Below are positions 14,738 to 24,795 of a stretch of 64,000 nucleotides of DNA, in pieces (within the stretch, counting starts at the first letter, position 1; each line of letters begins with the position of its first letter). Location: the NCBI GenBank assembly GCA_963675625.1, contig OY776497.1, forward strand, positions 434,001 through 498,000, read 5' to 3'. The position numbers were made by a program, and so were the translations under genes. This DNA comes from F22 sp963675625. GTDB lineage: Bacteria > Bacteroidota > Bacteroidia > Bacteroidales > Bacteroidaceae. The notes beneath the pieces were generated by a model that ran no database searches, was not told where the DNA came from, and saw only the letters and a list, made by a program, of their open reading frames with translations.

Positions 14738-17404
14738 TTATTTCTTATTTGACTCTTCCAAATCGGGCGTAGGAACGATGATTGGTTCAACTTCTTTGGC
14801 TGAATCGACAATTTCTGTTTTTGTATCCAATTCAACTTTGAAAGATAATTTTTCATCACCTTCTGTATAGTCTACGCTAATAGATCCAGTCGATTCGGCT
14901 GGCTGATCAACTAGGATTTCGGCCAATCCATCTTCTAGGTAGGTCTGTATACTTCGCTTCAATGGACGGGCTCCATACTGGATATCGAAACCTTTGTCGA
15001 CTAGGAAGTTGCGTGCTGCATCGGAAAGTTGGATCTTAAACCCTACTCGATTAAGACGTTTCTCAAGGTCGGACAATTCAAGACCAAGGATCTTATGAAT
15101 GGCGTCTTTGTCAAGTGCATCGAATGAGACAATCTCGTCGATACGATTCAAAAATTCGGGGGCAAAGAATTTATTCAAGGCTTTCATGATAATACGATCA
15201 CGCTCAGTTTGACTATCACCTCCAGCAATGGAAGCAAAGCCTACTCCACGTCCGAAATCTTTGGCTTGGCGGGAACCGATATTAGAGGTCATGATGATGA
15301 CGGTGTTTCTAAAATCGACGGTGACGCCTTGATTGTCTGTCAAACGACCTTCATCAAGCAATTGAAGCAGGATGTTGAAGACATCTGAGTGGGCTTTTTC
15401 CAATTCGTCGAATAACAGGATGCTGTATGGACGACGGCGTACTTGCTCGGTGAGCTGACCACCTTCTTCGAATCCGACGTATCCTGGAGGCGAACCTACA
15501 AGGCGAGATACGGTGTGTTTCTCCATATACTCACTCATGTCAATACGTATCAGGGCTTCTTCGGTACCAAACATCTCTTTGGCTAGTTGCTTAGAGAGGT
15601 GGGTCTTACCTACTCCGGTAGGTCCCATAAATAGGAAGGTACCGATAGGACGATTGGCTGGTTTCAAGCCTACTCGATTACGCATGATGGCTTTGGATAG
15701 CTTTTCGATAGCACTATCTTGACCAATGACGGTATGTTGTAGAGTTGCTTTCAAGTTTTTCAAACGAATGCCTTCGTTTTGTGCCATACGCTGTACTGGG
15801 ATACCGCTCATCATGGATACGACTTCGGCAATCTGTTCGATGTCAACGACGATACGTGATTCGCTTTGTTGTTCCAACCATTCTTGCTTGGCAGCATCTA
15901 GGCGTTCTTTGGCTGCGACTTCTTTCTCACGATACGTAGAGGCCATTTCGAAGTTTTGCTTCATAACGGCTTCACGCTTGGCAGCATTCATTTCGGCAAC
16001 TTCTTGTTCCAGGGTAGTCACGCTTTCAGGTACGTTGATATTGAGCATGTGCACGCGACTGCCCGCTTCGTCCATGGCGTCGATAGCTTTATCTGGCCAA
16101 GAACGAGAGGAGATATAACGGTCGGTCATATCGACGCAGGCCTTTAGGGCGCCTTCGGTATAGGATACACCGTGGTGCTCTTCGTAGCGTCCTTTTAATT
16201 GCTGAAGAATCTCTAGGGTTTCTACTGCATCAGGGGCTAGAATATTGACCTTCTGGAAACGGCGTTCGAGGGCTTTATCTTTTTCGATAGACAGGCGGTA
16301 CTCGTCATTGGTCGTGGCTCCGATACACTGAATGACTCCTCGGGCCAATGCTGGCTTAAGGATATTGGCTGCATCCATGGTGCCTGGGGCACTTCCTGCG
16401 CCAACGATGGTGTGTAGCTCGTCAATAAAGAGGATGATATCGGGATGTTCTTCCAATTCTTTGATGACGCCACGAAGGCGTTCTTCAAATTGTCCTCTAT
16501 ATTTGGTACCAGCTACCATGCCTGGCAAATCGAGTGAAAATAATCGCTTGTCAAATAGAAGACGCGATACTTTACGGTCGACGATTCGCTTGGCCAATCC
16601 TTCGATGATGGCGGTCTTACCAACTCCGGCTTCTCCTACAAGTACGGGGTTATTCTTTTTACGTCGAGATAGAATCTGTGCGACACGTTCAATCTCTTTC
16701 TCACGACCTACTACGGGATCAAGGAGGTCTTGACGAGCTTGGGCTGTGATATCAACACCAAACTTGCCCAGCAGCTCGAGGCTCTCATTGCCACGAGGGG
16801 GACGACGTTTGCCTGAATCACCAGACTGGCTATCGGGCTTGCTTTCGGAAGCGCCATTGGCATTGCCTGACTTCCAGTTGTCCAATTCTTCTTCGTCGTC
16901 ATCGGGGGTACTGATGCCATTATAGACTTGATACTTCTTCTCTAGGTATTCCATGAGATTTTCGTAATTTAATTGTTCGTTAAACTGGGATAAGGCTTCG
17001 GCCATTGGGGTGTCTGATAACTGTGTACAGGCTACAAAAACGGTATCTACATCGGCTAGTGGTTGCTCCAGTCGCTTGGCAATCACTCGTGCTTTATTGA
17101 TGAGTTGACTGCTATCCAAATTGAGCATCAGGGCATCTTCTGGCACTTCTGCTGCTTCTTTAGGGATAGCATTCGCTATTTCTTCTGTATAAATCATTTC
17201 CAATAGTTCGTCCGTAAGCCCCTGTAATGTCTCCAAATCAATCTCTAACTCAGATAACAAATCAATACATGGACCATCTGGCTGGTGCACTAAGGCCCAT
17301 AGGATATGTTCTGGTAGGATATATCCATGCATATTTCTACGCTTAGATTCATCTCTTGCGTACAAGAGTGCGTTTGTAAAACGTGGAGTAAATGGACTAT
17401 TCAT
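14738..17404 (-). CDS. clpC: Clp protease ATP-binding subunit ClpC
   Basis: This 888-residue AAA+ unfoldase feeds substrates to the ClpP protease. An N-terminal Clp repeat domain (about 1-150) and an acidic linker precede the first ATPase module with Walker A GEAGVGKT. A UVR-type middle region (AAKREAVMKQNFEMAS) separates it from the second module with Walker A GPTGVGKT. The C-terminal D2-small domain is present, followed by a tail of about 35 charged residues. It is monocistronic, ending at a strong hairpin. A weak sigma-54-like site lies upstream. Confidence 0.93.
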   Translation of the reverse strand: MNSPFTPRFTNALLYARDESKRRNMHGYILPEHILWALVHQPDGPCIDLLSELEIDLETLQGLTDELLEMIYTEEIANAIPKEAAEVPEDALMLNLDSSQLINKARVIAKRLEQPLADVDTVFVACTQLSDTPMAEALSQFNEQLNYENLMEYLEKKYQVYNGISTPDDDEEELDNWKSGNANGASESKPDSQSGDSGKRRPPRGNESLELLGKFGVDITAQARQDLLDPVVGREKEIERVAQILSRRKKNNPVLVGEAGVGKTAIIEGLAKRIVDRKVSRLLFDKRLFSLDLPGMVAGTKYRGQFEERLRGVIKELEEHPDIILFIDELHTIVGAGSAPGTMDAANILKPALARGVIQCIGATTNDEYRLSIEKDKALERRFQKVNILAPDAVETLEILQQLKGRYEEHHGVSYTEGALKACVDMTDRYISSRSWPDKAIDAMDEAGSRVHMLNINVPESVTTLEQEVAEMNAAKREAVMKQNFEMASTYREKEVAAKERLDAAKQEWLEQQSESRIVVDIEQIAEVVSMMSGIPVQRMAQNEGIRLKNLKATLQHTVIGQDSAIEKLSKAIMRNRVGLKPANRPIGTFLFMGPTGVGKTHLSKQLAKEMFGTEEALIRIDMSEYMEKHTVSRLVGSPPGYVGFEEGGQLTEQVRRRPYSILLFDELEKAHSDVFNILLQLLDEGRLTDNQGVTVDFRNTVIIMTSNIGSRQAKDFGRGVGFASIAGGDSQTERDRIIMKALNKFFAPEFLNRIDEIVSFDALDKDAIHKILGLELSDLEKRLNRVGFKIQLSDAARNFLVDKGFDIQYGARPLKRSIQTYLEDGLAEILVDQPAESTGSISVDYTEGDEKLSFKVELDTKTEIVDSAKEVEPIIVPTPDLEESNKK

Positions 17405-17547
17405 ACGCTATTTTTTTAATTCTCATTAATGTAGAGAGATTAGTAACAAGGGATGTGCCAAATTGATTCTTTTGGAGATGAATCCGACTTTATCCCAACG
17501 ATTGAACACAAATTAGGGGCAAGTTGTCAAGATTTTTCTAAAATAAA

Positions 17548-17589
17548 GCCCCATACTCCACTATCGCATGTCTATGCGATGGATGGGGC
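17548..17589 (-). terminator. Terminator after the AraC-type gene
   Basis: GCCCCAT (17548-17554) pairs with ATGGGGC (17583-17589) around an inner ATCGCAT/ATGCGAT stem. On the minus strand it is followed by a T-rich run. Confidence 0.65.
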
Positions 17590-17626
17590 ATGGGTCTTTT
17601 ATTAAGCGGTATGAGGGATATGTTAA

Positions 17627-18073
17627 TCAGTCTTTTTCAAAATGAGGAAGAAACAATTTTCTCCATTCTTGAGGTGAATATCCCATAATCTTGGTAAAAG
17701 CCGAATAAAACGATTGACGATTCTTGTAACCGACAAGTTTTCCGATTTCCCAAACGCTGACATCGCGCAAACGCAAGTCTTTGAGGAGAAACTGCACTTC
17801 TCTGACACGATATTCGTTGATCAGTGCTGGAAAACTTTGAGCAAAGCGCATATTGACAATAGCGGAGAAATCTCTGGACTTGACTCCAAGCATCTCGCTG
17901 ACTGCTTTGGCGCTTATGTCGGTTTTTCGATATATTTTCTCCGAGACAATTAGGCGCAGCAGCTCTTCGGCAACAGTATCGGCTATCCTAGGATCGACCG
18001 TTTGGAAGTAAACTGGGTCTAAACTTCTAGTGGGTTTTAATTTAAGCACTAATTCTTCTGTCTTAGAATCCAT
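17627..18073 (-). CDS. Short AraC-family regulator
   Basis: The 148-residue protein is mostly an AraC-type DNA-binding domain. A first helix-turn-helix (SAKAVSEMLGVKSRDFSAIVN) and a second with the family signature (VWEIGKLVGYKNRQSFYSAFTKIMGYSPQEWRK) occupy residues about 50-143. The first 45 residues are too short for a ligand domain, so it may respond through a partner or constitutively. It lies after the leucine operon but has its own start and terminator. Its targets are unknown. Confidence 0.85.
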   Translation of the reverse strand: MDSKTEELVLKLKPTRSLDPVYFQTVDPRIADTVAEELLRLIVSEKIYRKTDISAKAVSEMLGVKSRDFSAIVNMRFAQSFPALINEYRVREVQFLLKDLRLRDVSVWEIGKLVGYKNRQSFYSAFTKIMGYSPQEWRKLFLPHFEKD

Positions 18074-18211
18074 ATTTAATCTATCAATGTGAGTTTTAGG
18101 TTATATTGCCATACAAAATTGGCTGTTATTTCCTACTCGTACAAATAATTAAATATTTTTCCTCTCTATTAAACCCATATTACATCCTTTTATGACAATT
18201 ATGCTACAAAA

Positions 18212-19291
18212 TTAGGCTTTTTCATCGATATATTGAACGATCCAGTCGCCTACTTCGGCGGTAGTCAAGGCAGCTTTATCGGCAACTTGAATATCGGCTG
18301 TGCATGCGTGGGCGTCCATAGATGCTTGAACTGCTTGGCGGATGAGTTGCCCCTCTTCCTTCATATCGAAAGCATATTCAAAAAGCATGGCTGCACTCAG
18401 GATAGTGGCCAATGGATTGGCTTTCTGCTGTCCTGCGGCTTCTGGCCAAGACCCATGGATGGGTTCGAACACAGAGGTGTGTACGCCGACAGATGCAGAA
18501 GGAAGCAATCCCATAGATCCTGTGATGACAGAGCCTTCGTCGGTCAAAATGTCACCAAACATGTTTTCGGTCACCATGACATCAAATGAGGTAGGCCATT
18601 GAATCATGCGCATAGCGGCATTATCGACAAACATGTATTCTGTTTCTACTTCTGGAAATTCAGGTTCTATCTCTTTGGATACTTCACGCCATAGACGAGA
18701 AGTGGCCAATACGTTGGCTTTGTCAACGATGGTGAGTTTCTTACGACGCTTCATGGCGAATTGGTACGATAGACGCACGATGCGTTCGACTTCTTCGCGA
18801 CTGTACACGCAGGTATCGTAGGCTACATTGCCATCTTCGCTACGTCCTTGTGGGCGACCGAAATACAAACCGCCTGTCAACTCACGGATGCACATAAAAT
18901 CGGCACCTTCTACCAAATCGGCACGAAGTGGTGATTTGTGAATCAACGCTGGAAAGGTGGTCACTGGACGGATATTGGCATACAGACCTAGTTGTTTACG
19001 CATGGCAAGTAGTCCTTGTTCTGGACGTACCTTGGCCGATGGGTCGTTGTCGAAGCGGGGATGACCTACGGCACCAAAGAGCACTGCATCGCTCTTCATA
19101 CATAGTTGGTGGGTTTCTTCTGGATATGGATTGCCCATGCGGTCGATGGCTGCTGCTCCAACGTATCCATAATGAAAGTCTATCTTATGTCCAAAGTGTT
19201 TGCCTACGGCTTTCATCACTTTGACTGCTTCGTCTATAATCTCTGGTCCGATGCCATCACCTGGTAGGACGGCAATATTCATTACGCTCAT
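18212..19291 (-). CDS. leuB: 3-isopropylmalate dehydrogenase
   Basis: LeuB oxidises and decarboxylates 3-isopropylmalate with NAD in leucine synthesis. The 359 residues show the family GDGIGPE start, the substrate-binding RELTGGLYFGRP stretch and the conserved MVTENMFGDILTDE segment that binds metal and substrate. Near the C-terminus the cofactor region reads FEPIHGSWPEAAGQQKANP. It is the last gene of the operon that begins with leuA, 86 bases after the preceding gene. The same enzyme type can also act in a citramalate route to isoleucine. Confidence 0.96.
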   Translation of the reverse strand: MSVMNIAVLPGDGIGPEIIDEAVKVMKAVGKHFGHKIDFHYGYVGAAAIDRMGNPYPEETHQLCMKSDAVLFGAVGHPRFDNDPSAKVRPEQGLLAMRKQLGLYANIRPVTTFPALIHKSPLRADLVEGADFMCIRELTGGLYFGRPQGRSEDGNVAYDTCVYSREEVERIVRLSYQFAMKRRKKLTIVDKANVLATSRLWREVSKEIEPEFPEVETEYMFVDNAAMRMIQWPTSFDVMVTENMFGDILTDEGSVITGSMGLLPSASVGVHTSVFEPIHGSWPEAAGQQKANPLATILSAAMLFEYAFDMKEEGQLIRQAVQASMDAHACTADIQVADKAALTTAEVGDWIVQYIDEKA

Positions 19292-19377
19292 AATTTTTTT
19301 ATTTCTTGTTTTAGGGTTCTAGTTATCATTTCCTATACCGTATGGATATAGGCGAATCTCCCTGCCGGCATCATATG

Positions 19378-20934
19378 TTATGAATCGGCTTTAGGTAGGA
19401 AGGCTTCTTGCTCAATAATGTTGAGCATCTTGACGGTGGCTAGGATGGCGGCTTCGGTTTGGTCGGCATCCAACCCACGGGTAGAAAATATTCGTCCGTG
19501 GTATTCCCACTTTATGACGGTTTGCACCATGGCTTGGGTACGTCCTCCAGGAGGAATGGTTACCTCGTAATCGAGCAACGTAGGGAAATCGCGGTGCAAT
19601 ACTTTATGGTAGACGTGCTTGAGGGCGTGCATAAATGCATCGTACTGCCCTGCTCCACTGGCACTGGCTTCGTATTCCATGTCATCGACAAGCAACTTGA
19701 GGGTGGCTACGGGTTTGAGGCCTTGTGCTAGGGTCACGAAATAATGCAGCAGTTTAACTTTTTCTTCTTCATATTCGTGCTTGAGCACATCACTGATCAA
19801 ATAAGGCAAATCATCTGGGGTGACGGCTTTCTTGCGGTCGCCCAACTGGATGATCCTTTCGGTGAGTTCCTTCATGGCCTCTTCGCTGAGATTGTCATAT
19901 CCCATAGCTTCGAGGTTCTTACGGATATTGGCTTTACCACTCATCTTGCCAAGGGCATATTCTCGCTGACGACCAAATCGCTCAGGAGCTAGGTCATTGC
20001 AATAGAGGTTGTTTTTGTTGTCTCCATCGGCATGCACACCGGCTACTTGGGTAAAGACATTCTTGCCAACGATAGGTTTGTTGGCTGGGATACGAATACC
20101 CGAATAACTCTCGACAATGCGACTCACGTCATTGAGTTTCTCTTCGACGATATTGGTATGTGCTTGAAAATGGTCCTTCAAAATGGCTTGCACGCTGGCC
20201 AATGGGGCGTTACCTGCTCGTTCGCCTAATCCATTGATGGTGGTGTGCAGGCCACTGACTCTACTCAACACGGCTGCCAAGACATTGCTGACGGCTAGGT
20301 CATAGTCGTTGTGTGCGTGGAAATCAAAGTGAAGATCGGGAAAGCGCTTCTTCATCTGACGTACGTAGTTGATGACTTCCAATGGGTTGAGTACACCGAG
20401 GGTATCGGGCAGCATAAAGCGCTTAATACCCATATTCAAAAGGCTCTCAACGAGTACGTACACGTACTCGGGATCATCTTTCATCCCGTTGCTCCAATCC
20501 TCAAGGTAGAGGTTGACGGTCAACGATCGACTATGTGCATAGATAATCGTGGATTTGATGTCTTCTATATGCTGATCCAAGGTCTTATTTAATTGACCTT
20601 CACAGTGTTTACGTGACCCCTTGCACAAGAGGTTGATGACTTGACCGCCTACGTCGTGAATCCAATCAACGGAATAGCCATTGTCGACAAATCCAAGCAC
20701 TTCGATCCGTTCCAACATATCATGCTGTGCGGCCCAATCGCATATCATCTTGACAGCTTGGGCTTCTCCTTCTGAAACTCGAGCCGAACCGACTTCGATG
20801 CGATCTACATGAACTTCCTCCAGCAGCTGACGGGCGATGAACAGTTTCTCGTGGGGTACAAAAGTAACCCCACTCGTCTGTTCTCCATCGCGGAGGGTGG
20901 TATCCATGATTTCGATGTGTACTTGTTTCTTCAT
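19378..20934 (-). CDS. Isopropylmalate/citramalate synthase-like enzyme
   Basis: This 518-residue protein has the HMGL-like barrel start MDTTLRDGEQT, the metal-binding HAHNDYDLAVSN and NGLGERAGN motifs, and a C-terminal LeuA-type allosteric domain. It is a second, divergent LeuA paralogue in an operon that already has leuA. In the phylum such genes are candidate citramalate synthases (CimA), which join pyruvate and acetyl-CoA to start isoleucine synthesis. Isoleucine codons in the operon's leader peptide support that reading. Its start overlaps the leuD stop by one base (TAATG). Substrate choice cannot be read from sequence alone. Confidence 0.8.
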   Translation of the reverse strand: MKKQVHIEIMDTTLRDGEQTSGVTFVPHEKLFIARQLLEEVHVDRIEVGSARVSEGEAQAVKMICDWAAQHDMLERIEVLGFVDNGYSVDWIHDVGGQVINLLCKGSRKHCEGQLNKTLDQHIEDIKSTIIYAHSRSLTVNLYLEDWSNGMKDDPEYVYVLVESLLNMGIKRFMLPDTLGVLNPLEVINYVRQMKKRFPDLHFDFHAHNDYDLAVSNVLAAVLSRVSGLHTTINGLGERAGNAPLASVQAILKDHFQAHTNIVEEKLNDVSRIVESYSGIRIPANKPIVGKNVFTQVAGVHADGDNKNNLYCNDLAPERFGRQREYALGKMSGKANIRKNLEAMGYDNLSEEAMKELTERIIQLGDRKKAVTPDDLPYLISDVLKHEYEEEKVKLLHYFVTLAQGLKPVATLKLLVDDMEYEASASGAGQYDAFMHALKHVYHKVLHRDFPTLLDYEVTIPPGGRTQAMVQTVIKWEYHGRIFSTRGLDADQTEAAILATVKMLNIIEQEAFLPKADS

Positions 20935-21518
20935 TACTTATTTTCCCAGGCTTCGATTTCTTCTTTATTAGACAGTAGGAAATCGATGTCATCTAGTCCT
21001 TCGGTCAAACAGTGTTTTTTGTATCCATTGATATCAAACGACTCAGATAAACCTGTCGCAAGATTGGTCACTGTTTGTTCGGGTAGATTCACTTCGACTT
21101 CGGTGGTAGGATCTTGTGCGATGGAGTCGAAAAGCTCTTTCAGGAAAGCCTCGCTGACAACAACGGGGAGCACAAAATTATTCATTGCATTTTGCTTGAA
21201 GATATCGGCAAAGAAACTGGATATCACAACGCGAAATCCGTATCCTGCGATGGCCCAAGCAGCGTGTTCACGACTTGATCCGCTACCAAAGTTCTTACCA
21301 GCCACAAGCACTTCACCTGTATAGGTCGGGGTGTTTAGGACGAAACCGTCGATGGGTTGGTCGTTTTTGTCGTAACGCCAATCACGAAAGAGGTTATCGC
21401 CAAAGCCTTCGCGTGTGGTGGCTTTTAAGAAACGAGCGGGTATAATTTGATCGGTGTCTACATTTTCTAGGGGCAATGGCACCATAGTAGAACGAAGTAT
21501 ATTGAATTTATTTTTCAT
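20934..21518 (-). CDS. leuD: 3-isopropylmalate dehydratase small subunit
   Basis: LeuD is the swivel subunit that completes the LeuC iron-sulfur isomerase converting 2- to 3-isopropylmalate. The 194 residues contain the family motifs VDTDQIIPARFLK and the GSGSSREHA loop, which binds substrate. Length is normal. It sits between leuC, 27 bases upstream, and the citramalate-type synthase, whose start overlaps its stop codon. Confidence 0.96.
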   Translation of the reverse strand: MKNKFNILRSTMVPLPLENVDTDQIIPARFLKATTREGFGDNLFRDWRYDKNDQPIDGFVLNTPTYTGEVLVAGKNFGSGSSREHAAWAIAGYGFRVVISSFFADIFKQNAMNNFVLPVVVSEAFLKELFDSIAQDPTTEVEVNLPEQTVTNLATGLSESFDINGYKKHCLTEGLDDIDFLLSNKEEIEAWENK

Positions 21519-21545
21519 TATGCTATTGTTTGGAATTAATATGGA

Positions 21546-22958
21546 TTATACGCCCATAAGGGTACGAGGATCGGTCACGACACCTGTGATGGCAGCAGCG
21601 GCTGCGGTAAGCGGTGAGGCCAACATGGTGCGTGCACCTGGACCTTGGCGACCTTCAAAATTACGATTAGAGGTCGATACGGAGAGTTTACCTGCGGGCA
21701 CTTTATCATCGTTCATCGCCAAACAAGCAGAACATCCTGGTTGACGAATAACGAAACCAGCTTCTTCCAAAATTGTATCTAATCCTTCGGCACGTATCTG
21801 TTCGTCGACGATCCATGAACCTGGCACCAACCACGCAACGACATGTTCGGCTTTATGACGGCCTTTGACCAAATCGGCAAAGGCACGGAAGTCTTCGATA
21901 CGTCCATTGGTACAAGAGCCCAAGAATACGTAATCTACTGGAGTACCCAGTACTTGTTGTTCGGCCTCAAATCCCATATATTGCAATGATTTCTTATAAG
22001 AAGTTTGTGCCTCTTCTGCTACAGTGGCTACTGCTGGTATACTGTCGGCAATGCCCATGCCCATACCAGGATTGGTACCATAAGTTATCATTGGGGGAAT
22101 ATCTGCTGCATCATATACGACTTCACGGTCATATTGCGCACCTTCATCGGTACATAGTGCAGTCCATTCGGCAACTTTAGCATCCCACTCAGCTCCACTT
22201 GGGGCATATTCACGGCCCTTGATATAAGCAAAGGTGGTCTCATCTGGAGCAATCATACCGCCACGAGCTCCCATTTCGATGGATAGGTTACAAAGCGTCA
22301 AACGGCCTTCCATACTCAAATGGCGCACGGCTTCACCTGCATATTCTACAAAGTATCCTGTGGCTCCTCCTGTTGTTTGCTGAGCAATAATATATAGGGC
22401 CATATCTTTAGCGGTAACTCCTGGACGAAGGGCTCCTTCTACACGGATGCGCATGCTCTTTGGTTTGCTTTGAAGCACACATTGAGAGGCCATCACCATT
22501 TCGACTTCACTTGTTCCGATACCAAAAGCAACCGCTCCCATGGCACCATGGGTTGATGTGTGGCTATCGCCACACACAATGGTCATGCCTGGAAGGGTAA
22601 GTCCACGTTCTGGTCCGACAACATGGATAATCCCGTTGCGCTTATCCATCATACCAAAATGAGCCAATCCAAAGTATTGGGCATTTTCTTCAAGCGTCTT
22701 GACTTGATTGCGCGATACAGGATCTTCGATCTCTTGGTCTTGATCGTGTGTAGGGGTGTTGTGATCGGGCATGCAGAAGATCTTCTCTGGACGGAAGCAA
22801 GTAATGCCACGTGCTTTCAATCCTGCGAAGGCCTGCGGTGAGGTCACCTCATGGCAGTATAGTCGATCTATGTATAGTTGGGTCGGTCCGTCTTGTACTT
22901 GGTGTACAACATGGCTATCCCAAATCTTATCAAACAATGTTTTTTTTGTAGTCGTCAT
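21546..22958 (-). CDS. leuC: 3-isopropylmalate dehydratase large subunit
   Basis: LeuC carries the 4Fe-4S cluster of isopropylmalate isomerase. The 470-residue protein shows the aconitase-type GDSHTSTHGAMG stretch and the cluster cysteines in FLGSCTNGR and GCSACLAMN. It belongs to the leuA-led operon and is followed at once by leuD, giving a 1:1 pair. In Bacteroidales the same isomerase may also process citramalate. Confidence 0.96.
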   Translation of the reverse strand: MTTTKKTLFDKIWDSHVVHQVQDGPTQLYIDRLYCHEVTSPQAFAGLKARGITCFRPEKIFCMPDHNTPTHDQDQEIEDPVSRNQVKTLEENAQYFGLAHFGMMDKRNGIIHVVGPERGLTLPGMTIVCGDSHTSTHGAMGAVAFGIGTSEVEMVMASQCVLQSKPKSMRIRVEGALRPGVTAKDMALYIIAQQTTGGATGYFVEYAGEAVRHLSMEGRLTLCNLSIEMGARGGMIAPDETTFAYIKGREYAPSGAEWDAKVAEWTALCTDEGAQYDREVVYDAADIPPMITYGTNPGMGMGIADSIPAVATVAEEAQTSYKKSLQYMGFEAEQQVLGTPVDYVFLGSCTNGRIEDFRAFADLVKGRHKAEHVVAWLVPGSWIVDEQIRAEGLDTILEEAGFVIRQPGCSACLAMNDDKVPAGKLSVSTSNRNFEGRQGPGARTMLASPLTAAAAAITGVVTDPRTLMGV

Positions 22959-23011
22959 TTTATAATTATATTGCTTAGTTATTCTTTGATTATTCGTGTG
23001 GTAACGATGGA

Positions 23012-24514
23012 TTATTCGCTCTTCTTGAACTTATTGATACAGTCAATAAAGGCTTCTACAGACGCTCCAATAATGTCGGTATTGGCCCCAAATCCATAGT
23101 AGATACTTCCTTCATATTCGACTTGCATATGGACTTTTCCTAGGTCGTTGGAACCTTTGTCGATACTTTGTATGGTAAATTCTTTCAATTCCATCTTGCG
23201 GTTGATAATCTTCTTGACAGCACTGATCGCAGCATCTACTGGTCCATTGCCCGAAGATGCAGCTTCAAAGCTTTCTCCTGCAATCTTCAAGCCTATGCTA
23301 GCTACTGGACGCACACCGACTCCACTGGTAACTTGGAGATATTCCAATTTGATTTGACGGTTTTTAGAAATATCACGACCTGCTAGAATTAAGATATCAT
23401 CGTCGGTAATTTCCTTTTTCTTATCTGCCAAATTTAAGAACTCTTCATATACGGCATCTAGGGCACTCTTTTCCAATTCAACTCCTAGTATAGTCAGGCG
23501 ATGCTTCAAAGCTGCACGACCACTACGCGCTGTCAAGACAATCGCATTTTCGTCGATACCGACCATCTTGGGATCTATGATTTCATAAGTGCTCATATCT
23601 TTCAATACACCGTCTTGGTGAATACCACTAGAATGGGCAAATGCGTTCTTACCAACAATAGCCTTGTTGGGTTGTACGGGCATATTCATCAAGCTAGATA
23701 CCATGCGACTGGTAGGCGCAATGCGACGAGTATTGATATTAGTATCTACTGGGATGTCGTCATGGCTCTTGCAGATCATGGCGATTTCTTCCAAGGCAGT
23801 ATTCCCTGCACGTTCACCAATACCATTGATGGTCACCTCTACTTGGCGGGCTCCATTCAATACACCGGCCATGGTATTGGCGGTGGCCATACCTAGGTCG
23901 TTATGACAGTGGGTAGATATAATGGCTTGATCGATGTTGGAAACATGGTCGCAAAGATACTTTATTTTAGCGCCATATTCGGAAGGAAGACAATAGCCAG
24001 TGGTGTCAGGAATGTTGACCACTGAGGCGCCTGCAGCAATGACAGCTTCGACAACTCGAGCTAGATAAGCATTGTCGGTACGACCTGCGTCTTCAGCATA
24101 AAACTCAACTTCGTCGACAAAACGACGGGCGTATTTAACGGCTGCAACAGCTCGCTCTATAATTTCTTCGCGATTGCTATTGAACTTATATTTGATGTGA
24201 GAATCGCTGGTACCGATACCTGTATGGATGCGCTTTCTCTTAGCAAATTTCAGTGCTTCTACGGCAACATCTATATCTTTTGGAACAGCTCGAGTAAGGG
24301 CACAGATGGTAGGCCAGGTGACGGCTTTAGAAATTTCTACTACGGAATCAAAGTCTCCCGGACTCGATACAGGAAATCCTGCTTCTATGACATCGACTCC
24401 CAAGGCTTCAAGTGCTTTAGCCACTTCAATCTTTTCTACCTTATTAAGCTGGCACCCGGGCACTTGCTCGCCATCTCTTAGCGTGGTGTCGAAAATAAAT
24501 AATCTATCTTTCAT
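23012..24514 (-). CDS. leuA: 2-isopropylmalate synthase
   Basis: LeuA condenses 2-oxoisovalerate and acetyl-CoA, the first committed step to leucine. The 500 residues begin IFDTTLRDGEQVPGCQL, carry the HCHNDLGMATAN metal motif and NGIGERAGNTA, and end in the leucine-binding regulatory domain (residues about 370-500). It is the first structural gene of the operon, 113 bases after the attenuator. Feedback inhibition and attenuation would thus both respond to leucine. Confidence 0.96.
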   Translation of the reverse strand: MKDRLFIFDTTLRDGEQVPGCQLNKVEKIEVAKALEALGVDVIEAGFPVSSPGDFDSVVEISKAVTWPTICALTRAVPKDIDVAVEALKFAKRKRIHTGIGTSDSHIKYKFNSNREEIIERAVAAVKYARRFVDEVEFYAEDAGRTDNAYLARVVEAVIAAGASVVNIPDTTGYCLPSEYGAKIKYLCDHVSNIDQAIISTHCHNDLGMATANTMAGVLNGARQVEVTINGIGERAGNTALEEIAMICKSHDDIPVDTNINTRRIAPTSRMVSSLMNMPVQPNKAIVGKNAFAHSSGIHQDGVLKDMSTYEIIDPKMVGIDENAIVLTARSGRAALKHRLTILGVELEKSALDAVYEEFLNLADKKKEITDDDILILAGRDISKNRQIKLEYLQVTSGVGVRPVASIGLKIAGESFEAASSGNGPVDAAISAVKKIINRKMELKEFTIQSIDKGSNDLGKVHMQVEYEGSIYYGFGANTDIIGASVEAFIDCINKFKKSE

Positions 24515-24626
24515 ACCTAATGGTTTTTGTGTGGATAGGAATGCGTTACGGATAACACGTCTTATCCTGCGTGGTTATATTGTCTTAGTTATTATCAGTT
24601 GGTCCGTGCGTGGAACAAGTCATCGC

Positions 24627-24666
24627 ATAAAAAAACCTTCCTGACCCGCATGAGGTGAGAAAGGTT
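24627..24666 (-). terminator. Attenuator terminator of the leu operon
   Basis: Arms AACCTT (24634-24639) and AAGGTT (24661-24666), with further pairing inside (TCT with AGG, ACC with GGT), form a 12-13 bp stem broken by one mismatch. On the minus strand seven T follow. It lies between the leader peptide stop and leuA, where an attenuator must be. Confidence 0.85.
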
Positions 24667-24704
24667 TCAACAATCAATTTGATACCATTATCTATCCCAT
24701 GCTT

Positions 24705-24773
24705 TTATCCTCGCCCTAGTAAGAGCCAGTTCAGTAGGAGGGTAATTCGAATAATAATATCTTGCTGTTGCAT
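24705..24773 (-). CDS. leuL: leu operon leader peptide (Ile/Leu-rich)
   Basis: A 22-residue frame starts with ATG 20-odd bases after the -7 box and ends in TAA about 40 bases before the terminator hairpin. Its residues include Ile6-Ile8, Ile10, Leu12-Leu14 and Leu17-Leu19: four Ile and six Leu of 22. Such clusters are the mark of ribosome-mediated attenuation, where shortage of the charged tRNA stalls the ribosome and prevents the terminator. The Ile run is unusual for a purely leucine operon and fits a role of the operon in isoleucine synthesis too. Confidence 0.85.
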   Translation of the reverse strand: MQQQDIIIRITLLLNWLLLGRG

Positions 24774-24795
24774 ACTTATTGGTATTAATATGATG

